A stretch of DNA of 26,795 nucleotides, taken from the NCBI GenBank assembly GCA_900618425.1, contig UZAN01039746.1:8455-35249 (forward strand), written 5' to 3'. Shown here piece by piece: positions 1-8,795 of this stretch; the stretch's first letter is position 1, and the number at the start of each line of letters is the position of its first letter. Position numbers and translations under genes: made by a program. This DNA comes from Echinostoma caproni. Its lineage: Eukaryota; Platyhelminthes; Trematoda; Plagiorchiida; Echinostomatidae. The notes under the pieces were generated by a model that saw only the letters and a program-made list of their open reading frames with translations, searched no databases and was not told the DNA's origin.

Positions 1-450
1 TGTATAAAGTCTATGAGTCATTTTAATAAACGAATTCTAGTTACATTTTCTACGGTGACTTTGTTATTTCACAACCGATGCACCAGCAACCATTGTCTGA
101 ATTGAGGAATCGTACATTTTAATGTGACCAATGGAAGGAAAGATGTATGTGGGTATCATATCAGATATGTTGGGTTTGATTTGGGGCAATATCATATTCA
201 ATTCCGTGAATGAGGCTGGAACAATTTAGCATTGAGAGGAACCAATGTGATGAAAATCAGGATGTTGCACGAGTTTGGTCAATACCTGTATTTCATAATA
301 GGTTGCAGCTGATTGACTACACAAATTTCCTTGGAAGCACACGACTGATTTCACGGTTCTTGCCGATAGCCAGGGATGCTTATACGGCATACTTTTGCCA
401 GTTCATTCATATACTAATACCAAACACGTTTGCCTCCAGGGAAATTTGGT
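1..450 (+). repeat. Dispersed repeat FR, copy 1 (cut by the window edge)
   Basis: This segment resembles 5891-6290 and the split copy at 17212-17575 plus 18492-18765. The best shared block is TTTGTTATTTCACAAC(C/T)GATG at about 61-80, followed by CACCAGCAA. A second block, TGAATGAGGCTGGAA at about 206-220, recurs at 18518 and in decayed form near 6213. A 122-codon open frame from ATG 210 lies over the second block. Its first residues (MRLE) recur at 18520, but the frame is broken in copy 2, so I read the similarity as DNA homology and not a gene. No transposon protein or terminal structure is visible, and the family is unrecognised. Confidence 0.6.
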
Positions 451-878
451 CGAGTCAATCATGTACTACTTGTTATGAAATATTCGATAAAGACACTAAA
501 TCATGTTTGTTGCGGTTAGTACCATCTAACCCACTTACAAAAGCATTGAGTCATAGCATTGATTCATCAATGGACTGACTCTGAAATAGCTGTCTCCCGG
601 TGTTGCAAACAAAGTTATTGTGACGAAAGTAGATATAGTTATATATGCATATTATATAAATATTATAAATAAAATATATATACATGTATTTAGCGGATGA
701 ACAAAATGTTTTAGGATACGTTCTCGGAAGTTCGAATGACTGGTCAAGGAAAACGTAATCTATTCCGAACATTGTTTAGTGATTGCAACTCACAGAACCA
801 AATATCAACACAGCTGAGCAAAGCCCACAAGGCCCACGGGGGTCACTATACTCGAACTTTAAGGATGGAACTTATTCG
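451..878. other. Unassigned AT-rich sequence
   Basis: No gene is supported here. Around 635-690 the sequence is a run of TATA/AATA-rich DNA of low complexity. The stretch just before 879 may be the 5' flank of the mariner remnant, but I could not see a terminal inverted repeat. Confidence 0.5.
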
Positions 879-1181
879 ATGTCACTGGAGGGCGGTGATT
901 TCCTGCGACTCAAAATCTGCCTTGAAAGATTAGTACTAGAGCCTTGCTTGTTTGCGAGCTGCCTTTGGTGATGACGTGCCTTCAAGTAGCACTGTGTTCC
1001 CAAATGTCTGGGGCATGATGCGTGGAATCCGATAATAGACATCAACAGCTGCTGTGAAGGCCTTCAATAAACTGATTGAAAGGTCCCCCGCCTCGGCACG
1101 GTCGAGTTGTTTCAAACCAAATGGTTTGAGCGCATGGAACTGTGCATGAACGCCGATGAAGAATATTTTGAGGAAATGTAG
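879..1181 (+). pseudogene. Internally deleted mariner-like transposase remnant
   Basis: Translation from 879 begins MSLEGGDF and runs into a helix-turn-helix-like piece. After a frameshift it continues at 961 as AFGDDVPSSSTVF, which resembles the DNA-binding domain of mariner/SETMAR-type transposases. Only about 50 bases later the frame at 1104-1181 reads WFERMELCMNADEEYFEEM then stop, which resembles the extreme C-terminus of the same family. A normal mariner transposase has about 340-350 residues, so nearly all of the catalytic DDD core is missing. The two ends are joined through sequence resembling TAAVKAF, also C-terminal in character. Two frameshifts and a stop at about 1033 make it inactive. 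Assignment rests on remembered family motifs; no target-site duplication or inverted repeats were found. Confidence 0.6.
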
Positions 1182-2124
1182 TGCTTGTTTTTATGCAACA
1201 AAATAAAAACTTTTCTATGCATCTGGAAAGGTTTTACTCCGCTGTCGGATGATGCCCACGGATGCGTGAATTTCCATCACTAGATATTTAAAACAAAGTG
1301 CAACTTGTTGATTGTATAACGTTTCACTGACTTCAGCATCAGTCCCAATTCGCAGGTGGATGATCCGATGGAAACACGCACTGTGTCTCCAATAAACAAA
1401 TCCATAACCACGCACCGCTACAATTGTGTTTTACGCATTCCTATACTACCTTATTTGCTACCGAATACGTTAATGTGAGTGATCGTAATCTTCTGATCTA
1501 TCCGCGTGCTTTTTGTCTGCCACACTAAAAACTATGAACATTGTATGCAATATTCAAGTCCAGCGATTTGTTTTTTATCAGTATTGCTACTTGTCTAATT
1601 GAACAGGAGCCACGCAGTTGGCGCTGGCAAACACCTAAACAAATCTATTTCCCAATCTGGGCGCATGTTTGTCTACTCTAACAACCAAGGCACATTTCCT
1701 TTGAATGTGGGAATAAACGAGAACCAGTCACATTCAGGGTTTATCACCCGGGTAGCTGACTTTCTGGGAAGCAGTAAATAACCAACTGTGTACAGCTCAC
1801 TCTCTAGTAGCTGAGCTACAAAAGGAAGCCACATCAACAGCATTGATCTTTTTACATTCAAATAAACCACCCAAGTTACAGAGGCATATGGCATCCACCA
1901 GGTAGCACGCAGGCTGACTGCTCGGACATGTATTCCTTAGAATTCACCAGAGTCCACCGAATGCACTTTTAAGGCAAGGTTAATTGTTCAAATTGTTGTT
2001 TGGTATATTAAAGTTCTATGTGGAGATTGTGAAAAGTTCAGTAGCCTCGTTGAATTCTATACAAAATCTTTCGGAGTGGTCAGCTTACATGCTAATTGGT
2101 GGATGCGATATACCTCCTCTGTAA
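1182..2124. other. No recognisable gene or repeat
   Basis: Short open frames occur on both strands (for example 1599-1781 plus and 1673-1894 minus) but overlap one another and match no family I recognise. I see no repeat copy, splice-supported exon or RNA gene in this stretch. Confidence 0.4.
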
Positions 2125-2300
2125 GTTGGATGGGTAATTCGAATGTGAAAAGATCAGTACTCTGTCGGTGTGGACTCGTAGCTCAGCTGGTAGAGCATGC
2201 GCTGCACAAAAGTGTAGACGGTGTCCATGCGTGGGTTTGAATACAAACGAGGCTAATGAGTTTTTCACAATCTCGACAAAAAATTCAACCTGCGTAACAG
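2125..2300 (+). mobile_element. tRNA-derived SINE S1, decayed copy
   Basis: A pol III A-box-like TAGCTCAGCTGG at 2179-2190 is followed by a decayed B box, GGTTTGAATAC at 2234-2244, and then by TTTTTCACAATCTC. The same order with a better B box occurs at 21175-21330. Homology begins upstream of the tRNA-like head at GAATGTGAAAAGATCAGTAC, so the repeated unit is longer than the tRNA-like part. Mutations in the B box suggest it can no longer drive transcription. Confidence 0.75.
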
Positions 2301-2769
2301 CAATGTAAACAAGATACAATTTAACAAAAGTTTTTTTAGTAATTAAGGATTGATCATCAATTATATTGCATCTTTCTTCGTAATCCTTGAGTTTCGTCAG
2401 TCGGTTTTATACACTTACGAAGAGATTGACACAAACCTATGGTCAATTGCAACGCAACCGTGATAATGACATGGGTTTTGACACCCTCGTATTAAATGTC
2501 TACCCTCAATTAGTCAAAAGTTCCATTTCCAAATGGTCCGATGTTGTTAACCTTGCTTTAAATTCAAACAAATACATTTAAAGTTTGCTTTTCATTACCC
2601 GCAGGGCATCAACACTTTCCAGATCATCTATTTCTAACATCTTAAACAACAATTTCAACCTACTGCTCCCTCGTTATCTTTCCCGGTCTACTGTTCAAGG
2701 ATTTCATATTGTATGCAAGTACTGGAGGATATGATTTGCACATGTGATGAACTCGTCGCATAACTGAGA
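2301..2769. other. No recognisable gene
   Basis: A plus frame ending at 2581 has no ATG at its beginning and no family resemblance. I found nothing else to support here. Confidence 0.4.
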
Positions 2770-2885
2770 CGTGACCTGAACAAATGGGAAGCACAGAACT
2801 ATTTAGCTCATGCCTCGTTTACACGACGAATTTATCATATAAACAAATTTAAATTCTCCATCATTCTCATAAAAGAATTATTTTT
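2770..2885 (+). mobile_element. Hammerhead-SINE, 3' fragment H0
   Basis: The stretch GCCTCGTTTACACGACGAAT at about 2811-2830 and the A/T-rich tail after it match the 3' end of H2 near 8731-8790 (CTTCATTCACACGACGAAT). The head and the ribozyme-like core are missing or too decayed to see. It lies directly before H1, separated by a linker at about 2895-2995 that recurs between H4 and H5. Confidence 0.6.
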
Positions 2886-2929
2886 GGTTGTGCAAGTTTC
2901 CAACCGAGACATAGCCCTAGAGGCCAGTG

Positions 2930-3200
2930 TTGAGATGAGCGAGGACCGATACTCGCAACAAGCTCACATAGACGGGTTGTGCTGTACCGTGTTTATTTAA
3001 ACTAAGAAGCGATGTGATCAGCTGCTCGGTGGCCGGTTGGGTATCATGCTTGTGTTCTACCTGTGAGATCCTGGGTTCGATTCCCAATTGGGTTGATGGA
3101 TTTGCACTGTGTTGATGAGACCCAACCAGGTCGAAACAGCTATCCTGCGCTTCCCAGCTTTTCAGCTTACGCCTCATTGATATTGACTCGACGCTACCTG
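2930..3200 (+). mobile_element. Hammerhead-SINE copy H1 (tRNA-derived)
   Basis: This is the best-preserved copy of a tRNA-derived SINE family. It has a perfect B box, GGTTCGATTCC at 3074-3084, preceded by a tRNA-like 5' part starting at ATCAGCTGCTCGG (about 3017). After the B box come a conserved segment (GGGTTGATGGATTTGCACTG, 3090-3109), a hammerhead-like core (3104-3150), and a tail with CCCAGCTTTTCAGCTTACGCC. Related copies are H2 (8567), H3 (12135, minus), H4 (12365) and H5 (12675). The upstream part (about 2935-2995) is shared with the region before H5. Schistosome S-alpha elements are known to combine pol III promoter motifs with hammerheads; placement here is by analogy. Confidence 0.75.
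3104..3150 (+). ncRNA. Hammerhead-ribozyme-like motif in SINE H1
   Basis: Core elements occur in the right order and spacing. TTGATGA (3112-3118) stands for CUGAUGA with its first base changed. GACC (3119-3122), a six-base loop and GGTC (3129-3132) form a perfect four-pair stem II. GAAA (3133-3136) follows directly. The next bases ACAGCTAT-C give a loopless stem III (one mismatch here; palindromic ACAGCTGT in the inferred consensus) ending in U16.1 and C17 at 3144. This matches the schistosome type, whose stem III is also a short palindrome. Stem I pairing is weak, and C3 is T, so this copy is probably poorly active or inactive. Confidence 0.5.
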
Positions 3201-4340
3201 AAAAGCAGTTCTAGATATGGAGCTTTTGATTATGTGACGTGTGACTATGTATGTGAATCAATCTTGTTTGACACATCACAGCCTTTACACTCAACCCTCT
3301 CTTGCTCCAGTTCCACTTCGATCACCCTCAATAAACTGCACGTGACGCATCACAGCTTTTCACAATTCCGTTGTACCTTCTGTTTCTCATTGATTGGTTC
3401 AAACAAATTGATACACAATCTCACGTAAATTTCCATGCTGCAATTTTTTACTTCTGCATTCTGCTTCCTCCTCTTCATTATTGTTTACTTAAAGTTTGTC
3501 ACATCCTTGGTTTCATTTTGTTAGTATAAATGCCAATTTAAATGTGATAATATGTTTTGTCTACTGACTGTTTTATTTACAATGGATGAACAAAGTGCAC
3601 TATTGACTTAAATTTGACTAACCTGCTAGTCTGTCTAACACTGATCTAAGTGCCTTGCTCTTTCGAACCCCGGAACCATCGGTACTGCAGAACTATCCCA
3701 GTACACCACATCAGTTGCAACCCAATCCAAACATCAATCAGATTCTGCTAAGCACGCATTTGAAAAGGGTACATTGTTATAGTAATTTGTTGTCTGAAAC
3801 TCACCGATCTTGCGCAACCGGTTCGCTTAAACACCCGACTCCTTTTTCATGTACACCTATCGTGGATGTTAGTTGAATACATTGTCCTAATGTAATTTAC
3901 CCGTGATTCTTGATAATGCAGAATGTTTGGACAACAGTTGAAGTAGACGGATAATGTTAATTTCGTAATTATTGAACAAATAGACTAAACAACATGAAGA
4001 TTCCTCGCAAATAACGATAAATGGTTGACAGTCTGTCCGTTTCCAGGTGGAAGAATCATTTACAATCAGGAGAGATATAAGCTCGATAGTGCAGGTGTTG
4101 TGTTTCGTGGTCACGAGTAAAAAACTCACAACTTAAAAGGTGCGATATATCGATTGAAGCCTTTGTGTGCACAACAAAGATGGTGGTGATGATATTGTCA
4201 GGTGCTACTCACATTTGTGAGTAGTATGCAAAAGGATGCGATTGGCCGTTTCTTTCAACGGTCAAAAATGAATGAATGGGCTAATTCAAGCTTGTGGCCG
4301 TAAAATTGATTGATTCATTCGCCTAAGGTGATGACTGTCG
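3201..4340. other. No supported gene; one unexplained open frame
   Basis: A plus-strand frame runs to a stop at 3876 with about 73 codons rich in Pro, Ser, Asn and His. It has no ATG at its beginning (the first candidate codon is TTG at 3655), so it could only be coding as an exon. I see no convincing splice sites and do not call it. A minus frame at 3887-4129 is likewise unrecognised. Confidence 0.35.
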
Positions 4341-4472
4341 TTGGTGTGGCCTAGGGATAATGTTTGAAGTCCTAACCAGAAAGTTCGCAGTTCCCATCCT
4401 GACAGGAACACAAAACATACGCACTGCTAACGAGTGCCAAACAGAATGAAGCACCTATCCGGTGCTCTTTTT
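4341..4472 (+). mobile_element. tRNA-derived SINE S4 with paired hairpins
   Basis: The segment from TTGGTGTGGCCTAGGGATAA reads like a tRNA-derived head (compare TGGCCTAGTGGATAATG in tRNA-like SINEs). It continues CTAACCAGAAAGTTCGCAG, followed by a decayed B box near AGTTCCCATCC. Downstream are two perfect small hairpins and a run of five T. Only one copy is seen in this window, so the call rests on tRNA-like layout. It is not a functional tRNA: the D-arm and B box are damaged. Confidence 0.55.
4450..4472 (+). terminator. Hairpin plus T5: possible pol III stop in SINE S4
   Basis: AGCACC (4450-4455), loop TATCC and GGTGCT (4461-4466) form a perfect six-pair hairpin, followed after one C by TTTTT (4468-4472). 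A T-run alone can end pol III transcription. A second hairpin, GCACT-N7-AGTGC, lies just upstream at 4421-4437. Confidence 0.4.
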
Positions 4473-5890
4473 CCGTTATCATAAGCATTTTCATCGCAGG
4501 AATATTACCTTTTGGAACGAAGTGTTGTGTTCAGTATGGTATTGGTAAACTTCATTCTATCAACTATCCTGTGTGCGTGTGGGAATTCGGAAGACTCGTT
4601 CCAAATGAGGCAATCGGTTGTATGTATTTCATTTTACTGATACTCTGACCTTTATTCATAATAAATCATCATCCTCGTCCAGGCCCCGCCTTATAGATTT
4701 ATAACACTGATGGTGGTGGAAAACTGTGAAAGTGACGTTTTGGTCGAATCCCACCAACCAAAAATACGTTTTTAGGTCAAACTTAAAAGCAAGATTGTTC
4801 AAAGCCAGTTTGCAATAGACATTTGTCAATGTCATAACTAAGCTCTAATCCGTACGGTTTACATTGCATGGCAGAAAAGTGTATTAATAGGGTTATATGA
4901 TTACAGCGATAAAGATTATTGAATTCAGGGTCCATAATCAGAAAAGTGCATTTTTGAAAAACATTCGAATTTTTCAACTTTGTAAAATTCCCTAACTGTC
5001 ACACACATTTGGGCGATATTTCGACAGCCTTTGTAAGTTTAGTACCATCGCATTTGGTTTGTTAAAGAGATCTCATTATGCTCGATATATGANTATATGA
5101 AATTATATATACAGGTGTTTACCAAACGCGTACAACATTCTCGTTTCGGAAATACATTTCAGTTTCCACTTTTGTCTATGTTTACACTGATTTTTCAGGG
5201 TGGAGTGTATTCAATTCTGATTTTATCGTCTACTTCCATGTTTTTAGTTCTCTTCCTTCACCAATTGAATTTACTTGACCTTGAGTGTCCCGGTAAAATT
5301 TGTAGTACTTCAAAATTGACGGTTGCGATTTGAAAAGCATTTATGCAAATCAGCATGGAGATTCATTCTTTCCCGTGAAAGATTCCTGTTCCCTGAAAGT
5401 GTTTATTAGGCGGAACTCATTTATTCGGAATTGATTATCTCTTTGGATTCAGTGTATGGTAAATAAGCTATTAATGAAAACATTCGCACTTTACGAAATT
5501 GATAAATTATTTGGCTACCAAATACTCACGCATNGTCCCCAATATTTAAAGAACTGAAAGTATAAGCTAAGACACAATCAGGTTGACCTTCAAACGTTGA
5601 CCTTGAGGTGTGGGGCTCGTTGAATAAGCGTCTTTTAGTGTCACCATACCCAAACCGTAACTCTCGAAGCGCATTCACAGGAATCATGTTTTTTTACAGA
5701 TGAAGTTTAGTTTATCTTCTTGCTTGAGATTCAGACCTCAGTCAGACCTCATTAAATATCATATTTTATATTTTTTAGTTTCTGGATGGGTCAAGACAAA
5801 TGTCGAATCCATTCAATTATGAGCCAGCACTTGAGATTTGAGTTTATTCGAAAACGTTTCTTTGTATTAGAAACGGGTATAAGTTATCTA
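4473..5890. other. No recognisable gene; contains undetermined bases
   Basis: Bases 5093 and 5534 are N. Open frames at 5097-5333 and 5786-6022 (plus) match nothing I know; the second overlaps FR copy 2. No splice-supported exon or RNA gene is visible. Confidence 0.4.
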
Positions 5891-6290
5891 CCTCGACACT
5901 GGTCGTTAGTGGTTTGTGTTTGGGGTATATTAGAGGAAATTGGCAAATTCTGTTTGGCAGTCAACCTCGAGGGACTCCATGCAAAAGTGATTGTCTTCTT
6001 TAAGAGTACAATAACTTTGTAAAGTCTGTGAATCATTTCGAAAAAAATAAATTTCACGTATGTTATTTACTGTGACTTTGTTATTTCACAACTGATGTAC
6101 CAGCAATCACCGTCAACATCGTGAAATCTTACATTTTATCGAGCTTTAACAAACAGAAATAAGGACATAGGTAGATATAAGTACGAAAGGAGAAAATATC
6201 GTATTCCATCTGGTGAATAAGGCTGTAAACACTAAACGTTGGGAAGAACAGATGTGTTCAAAGTCAGAGTGTTGTATGGGTGTTAATAAT
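5891..6290 (+). repeat. Dispersed repeat FR, copy 2
   Basis: Shared blocks appear in the same order as in copies 1 and 3. CTCGACACTGGTCGTTAGTGG (about 5892) matches CTCGACAGTTGTCGTTAGTGG at 17214. GGCAGTCAACCTCGA (about 5958) matches GGCAGTCAACTCGA. TTTGTTATTTCACAACTGATG (about 6078) matches copies 1 and 3. A decayed form of the AATGAGGCTGGAA block lies at about 6213. This copy defines the unbroken order of the family and shows it is at least about 400 bp long. Confidence 0.6.
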
Positions 6291-6663
6291 ATATATATGC
6301 ATTAGAAAAGAATCTGTTTATCTTGACCGCACCGTAGATCCAGTACAAATGGTAATTCTGATTGTTCTCTACCTAATGGATAGAACCTTTGTTGATACAT
6401 CTGTGGCGATAGCGATGGAATCCAACCGGCAAGCTTCACGCAAACTGGATGTGAAACTGGTCAAAAGTGATGTGAATATCAACTGATGTTCCATTGTGAC
6501 CACCTGAGGTGTAGCTTCTGGATTATATTGCAACACCATGCGATGGACTGAGGAAATAATTCAAGCGTTGATCACATGCAATCCACTAGTGTCAGCGTAG
6601 TATGACTCGATACAGTTGTTCAGCCCAGAGGGGGACGAACAGACACACACAGGTACATACAGA
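6291..6663. other. No recognisable gene
   Basis: A 68-codon plus frame at 6280-6486 overlaps the FR repeat end and matches no known family. The rest holds nothing I can support. Confidence 0.4.
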
Positions 6664-6720
6664 CATTGTATTGTACTGTACTGTATTGTATTGTATTGTA
6701 TTGTATTGTATTGTATTGTA
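6664..6720. repeat. Pentanucleotide microsatellite (TATTG)n
   Basis: About eleven tandem five-base units, CATTG/TATTG/TACTG and then seven uninterrupted TATTG units. On the minus strand it reads (CAATA)n and lies about 130 bases beyond the end of the LINE-B reading frame, where LINE 3' tails commonly carry short tandem repeats. Confidence 0.9.
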
Positions 6721-7846
6721 ATAGCGTCTGTAAGCATGAAGCCCACATTTCAGTTAAAAAATATACAGTTTGGAGCAAGGGAGAAAATGAAAATAACAAT
6801 GAAAAAAGAGATTTAAGTTTCAAAACTGTCAATAAATTCTGGTAAAACCTATTCGTTGGTAACAAGAATATGTGATAATGAGGGTACTGTGGAGTTACGA
6901 TAAATGTTTATTCTAGAAGGAACACAACGATATTGTGATCTAGTTGAGGGATAGGAACAACAGGAAGCTAGTTCTGCCTGTAGCGGTTATGTGAAGTCGA
7001 TGAGAATCTTATGTACAAATTTTTCACATGCATTCAAATGACGTTCGCATAGATTAGTTATCAACTCCTTCAGTGGGATTGAAAAGACACGGCTAATGAT
7101 GGTCAGTCCATGTCGAAGTAGTTCAAAATCTTTCTTTAGGAAGTTGGGAAAAATAACAGGTGAACAATAAGGTAAAACAGGGAAAACACACTGGTTCACA
7201 AATTTGGAAATAATTTATTGTTAAATACAAAACTGACGAAGTTTACGGATATGAAAAGAAAGTAGTCGAAGTTTACTGATGGGTTTGTTAAATGTGAAAG
7301 GTCCTGTGAAGATTAATATCAATAAAAACGCCCAGATATTTAATATATTTTACTCGGGATACTGGTTCGGAACCAATCGATACCGTTTCAGATGGGAGAG
7401 AAGAGACATTCGAAATATTTGGAGGGATTAAGAGATAGGCCCGATGTAACAGAGAACCATTGGACGTTATCCAAGTTGTTAACCAGAATAAGTGTATGCG
7501 TGTATGCCCAATAGCAAGGTATCTGCGGTAAATTGGGGCTTGTATGACCAATAAACGTCTCACAATCGCCCCTCGCCCTTCCCTACCCGTGAACACTTCA
7601 ATGGTAAATTCAAATATCTATACTATCTGGTGTTTATCGCTTGGGGTGTGTGAAAACTATATGACCAATGGATTTCTGCTCCCGGCGGGACAGGTTTTGA
7701 CAACACGCAATTACCTTAAAATTATACTCGATCAACTTGAACTACAAAATGTTATGGATAAGTTGATTCACTACATTGGATATATAACGATTTTGGCTTT
7801 GGAGAAGTCAAAGGAAAATATCTTGCAATTGAAATCTCATTTATGA
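6721..7846 (-). mobile_element. LINE-B: minus-strand non-LTR retrotransposon fragment (RT and C-terminus)
   Basis: Read on the minus strand in N-to-C order. Near 7820 it reads FSFDFSKAK, like the palm-domain DFSKAFD motif. Then comes QNLSRREQKSIGHIVF, like the strand after it. Around 7300-7360 it reads VSRVKYIKYLGVFID, the thumb-region KYLGV motif. At about 7060-7200 it reads FVNQCVFPVLPYCSPVIFP and then NACEKFVHKILID. It ends with YRCVPSRINIYRNSTVPSLS and a stop at 6849-6851. These motifs are those of CR1/jockey-group LINE polymerases. The frame is broken by several stops and shifts, the GVPQGS and FADD motifs are not readable, and everything 5' of the RT palm is missing. The remaining bases to 6721 are probably the 3' UTR. 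It is dead. Confidence 0.75.
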
Positions 7847-8030
7847 CTACACGAAAAAATTGGGCAATGTTTATGCTGTTTTAAAATCAGTTCCAGTAAT
7901 GAGCTTTGAGTCACCCAAATACAATGACACTTTCAAAGTGGTTTTGACTAATACTACTGACAGGTTTGAACCACTGAGTGCAATGTTGTGTGCAGATAAA
8001 CTGTTTTTCTTGTCTTTTTCTCTTCGTATT

Positions 8031-8190
8031 TACTTCCTTTTATTGAATATGCAAAGGTAAAATTGTCAAGAGAGCGGAAGCGGTCAAACAATGGACCGTC
8101 GATCAACACACACACACACAAAATGGGGATTCGAACACATCTCTGCGGGGTGATCATTTGGTGACGTTACTACCGGGCCACCACCACCCT
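8031..8190 (-). mobile_element. SINE S2, copy a (minus)
   Basis: On the minus strand this copy has a B-box-like GTTCGAATCCCC and ends with CAATAAAAGGAAGTA at 8031. The same layout occurs at 11183-11357 and 19279-19450, all minus. A short CA array (about 8106-8121) has grown inside this copy. Confidence 0.75.
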
Positions 8191-8566
8191 GGTAACAGCC
8201 TTGAATCAAACTGATTAATCGTATACTGCGCAGGTCAATTATAATTAGCCAACAAACCTTGTCGATTGCAATGCAAGTAGGAAATGATCATGCAAATTGA
8301 ATAAAGAACATTACGTGAAACCATATAAAAGATCAAACCGACCATCGATTCGAGAACGTACGGTTCCCGTGCTCTGGGTTGTTTGAGGTGAGAAGCTAGC
8401 GGAACTGCGGGATAAAGCGGGTACCTTTGACTTCAGGAATGTGGATATGATGAGCAATTTAGATCTGAATGAGTTTAGCAGGTCAAAATGTATACCCCGT
8501 GACTAATAAAAACATCAGCAGGGCGAATCCTTCGACCATCATGAATATTATAAATGATAAAGGATT
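8191..8566. other. No recognisable gene
   Basis: There is faint similarity around 8490-8515 (GTATACCCCGTGACTAATAAAAAC) to the linker found before H1 and H5, too weak to call. Nothing else is supported. Confidence 0.35.
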
Positions 8567-8795
8567 TTATCAGCTGCCCAGTAGTCGAATGGGTGATATG
8601 GTTGCGTTCTACTACCTGTGAGGTTCCGGATTTGATCCCCAGTTGGGTTGATAAACTCGCACTGCAACTGACGAGACCTAACCAGCTAGAAACAGCTGCT
8701 TAATTCTTCCCAGCTTTTCAATTGAAGCTTCATTCACACGACGAATTCATCATTTAAATACATCAAATTTTCCCTCTTTCTAATATAGTAAAAGC
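8567..8795 (+). mobile_element. Hammerhead-SINE copy H2
   Basis: It begins at ATCAGCTGCCCAGTAGTCG like H1 and H5. Its decayed B box is GGATTTGATCCCC, followed by AGTTGGGTTGAT. The core keeps CTGACGA (8668-8674; position 7 is free in hammerheads), GACC (8675-8678) and GAAAC (8689-8693). Stem II's 3' strand is GCTA, with two of four pairs lost. The stem III palindrome is kept as ACAGCTGC. The tail CACACGACGAATTCATCA matches H0. Confidence 0.7.

Noticed and set aside
210..578. 122-codon open frame as a gene
   Set aside because: It lies over the FR repeat, and the equivalent frame is broken in copy 2; no known domain.
6561..6865. Open frames over 6561-6865 on both strands
   Set aside because: They are made by the five-base repeat, which is open in several frames, not by a gene.
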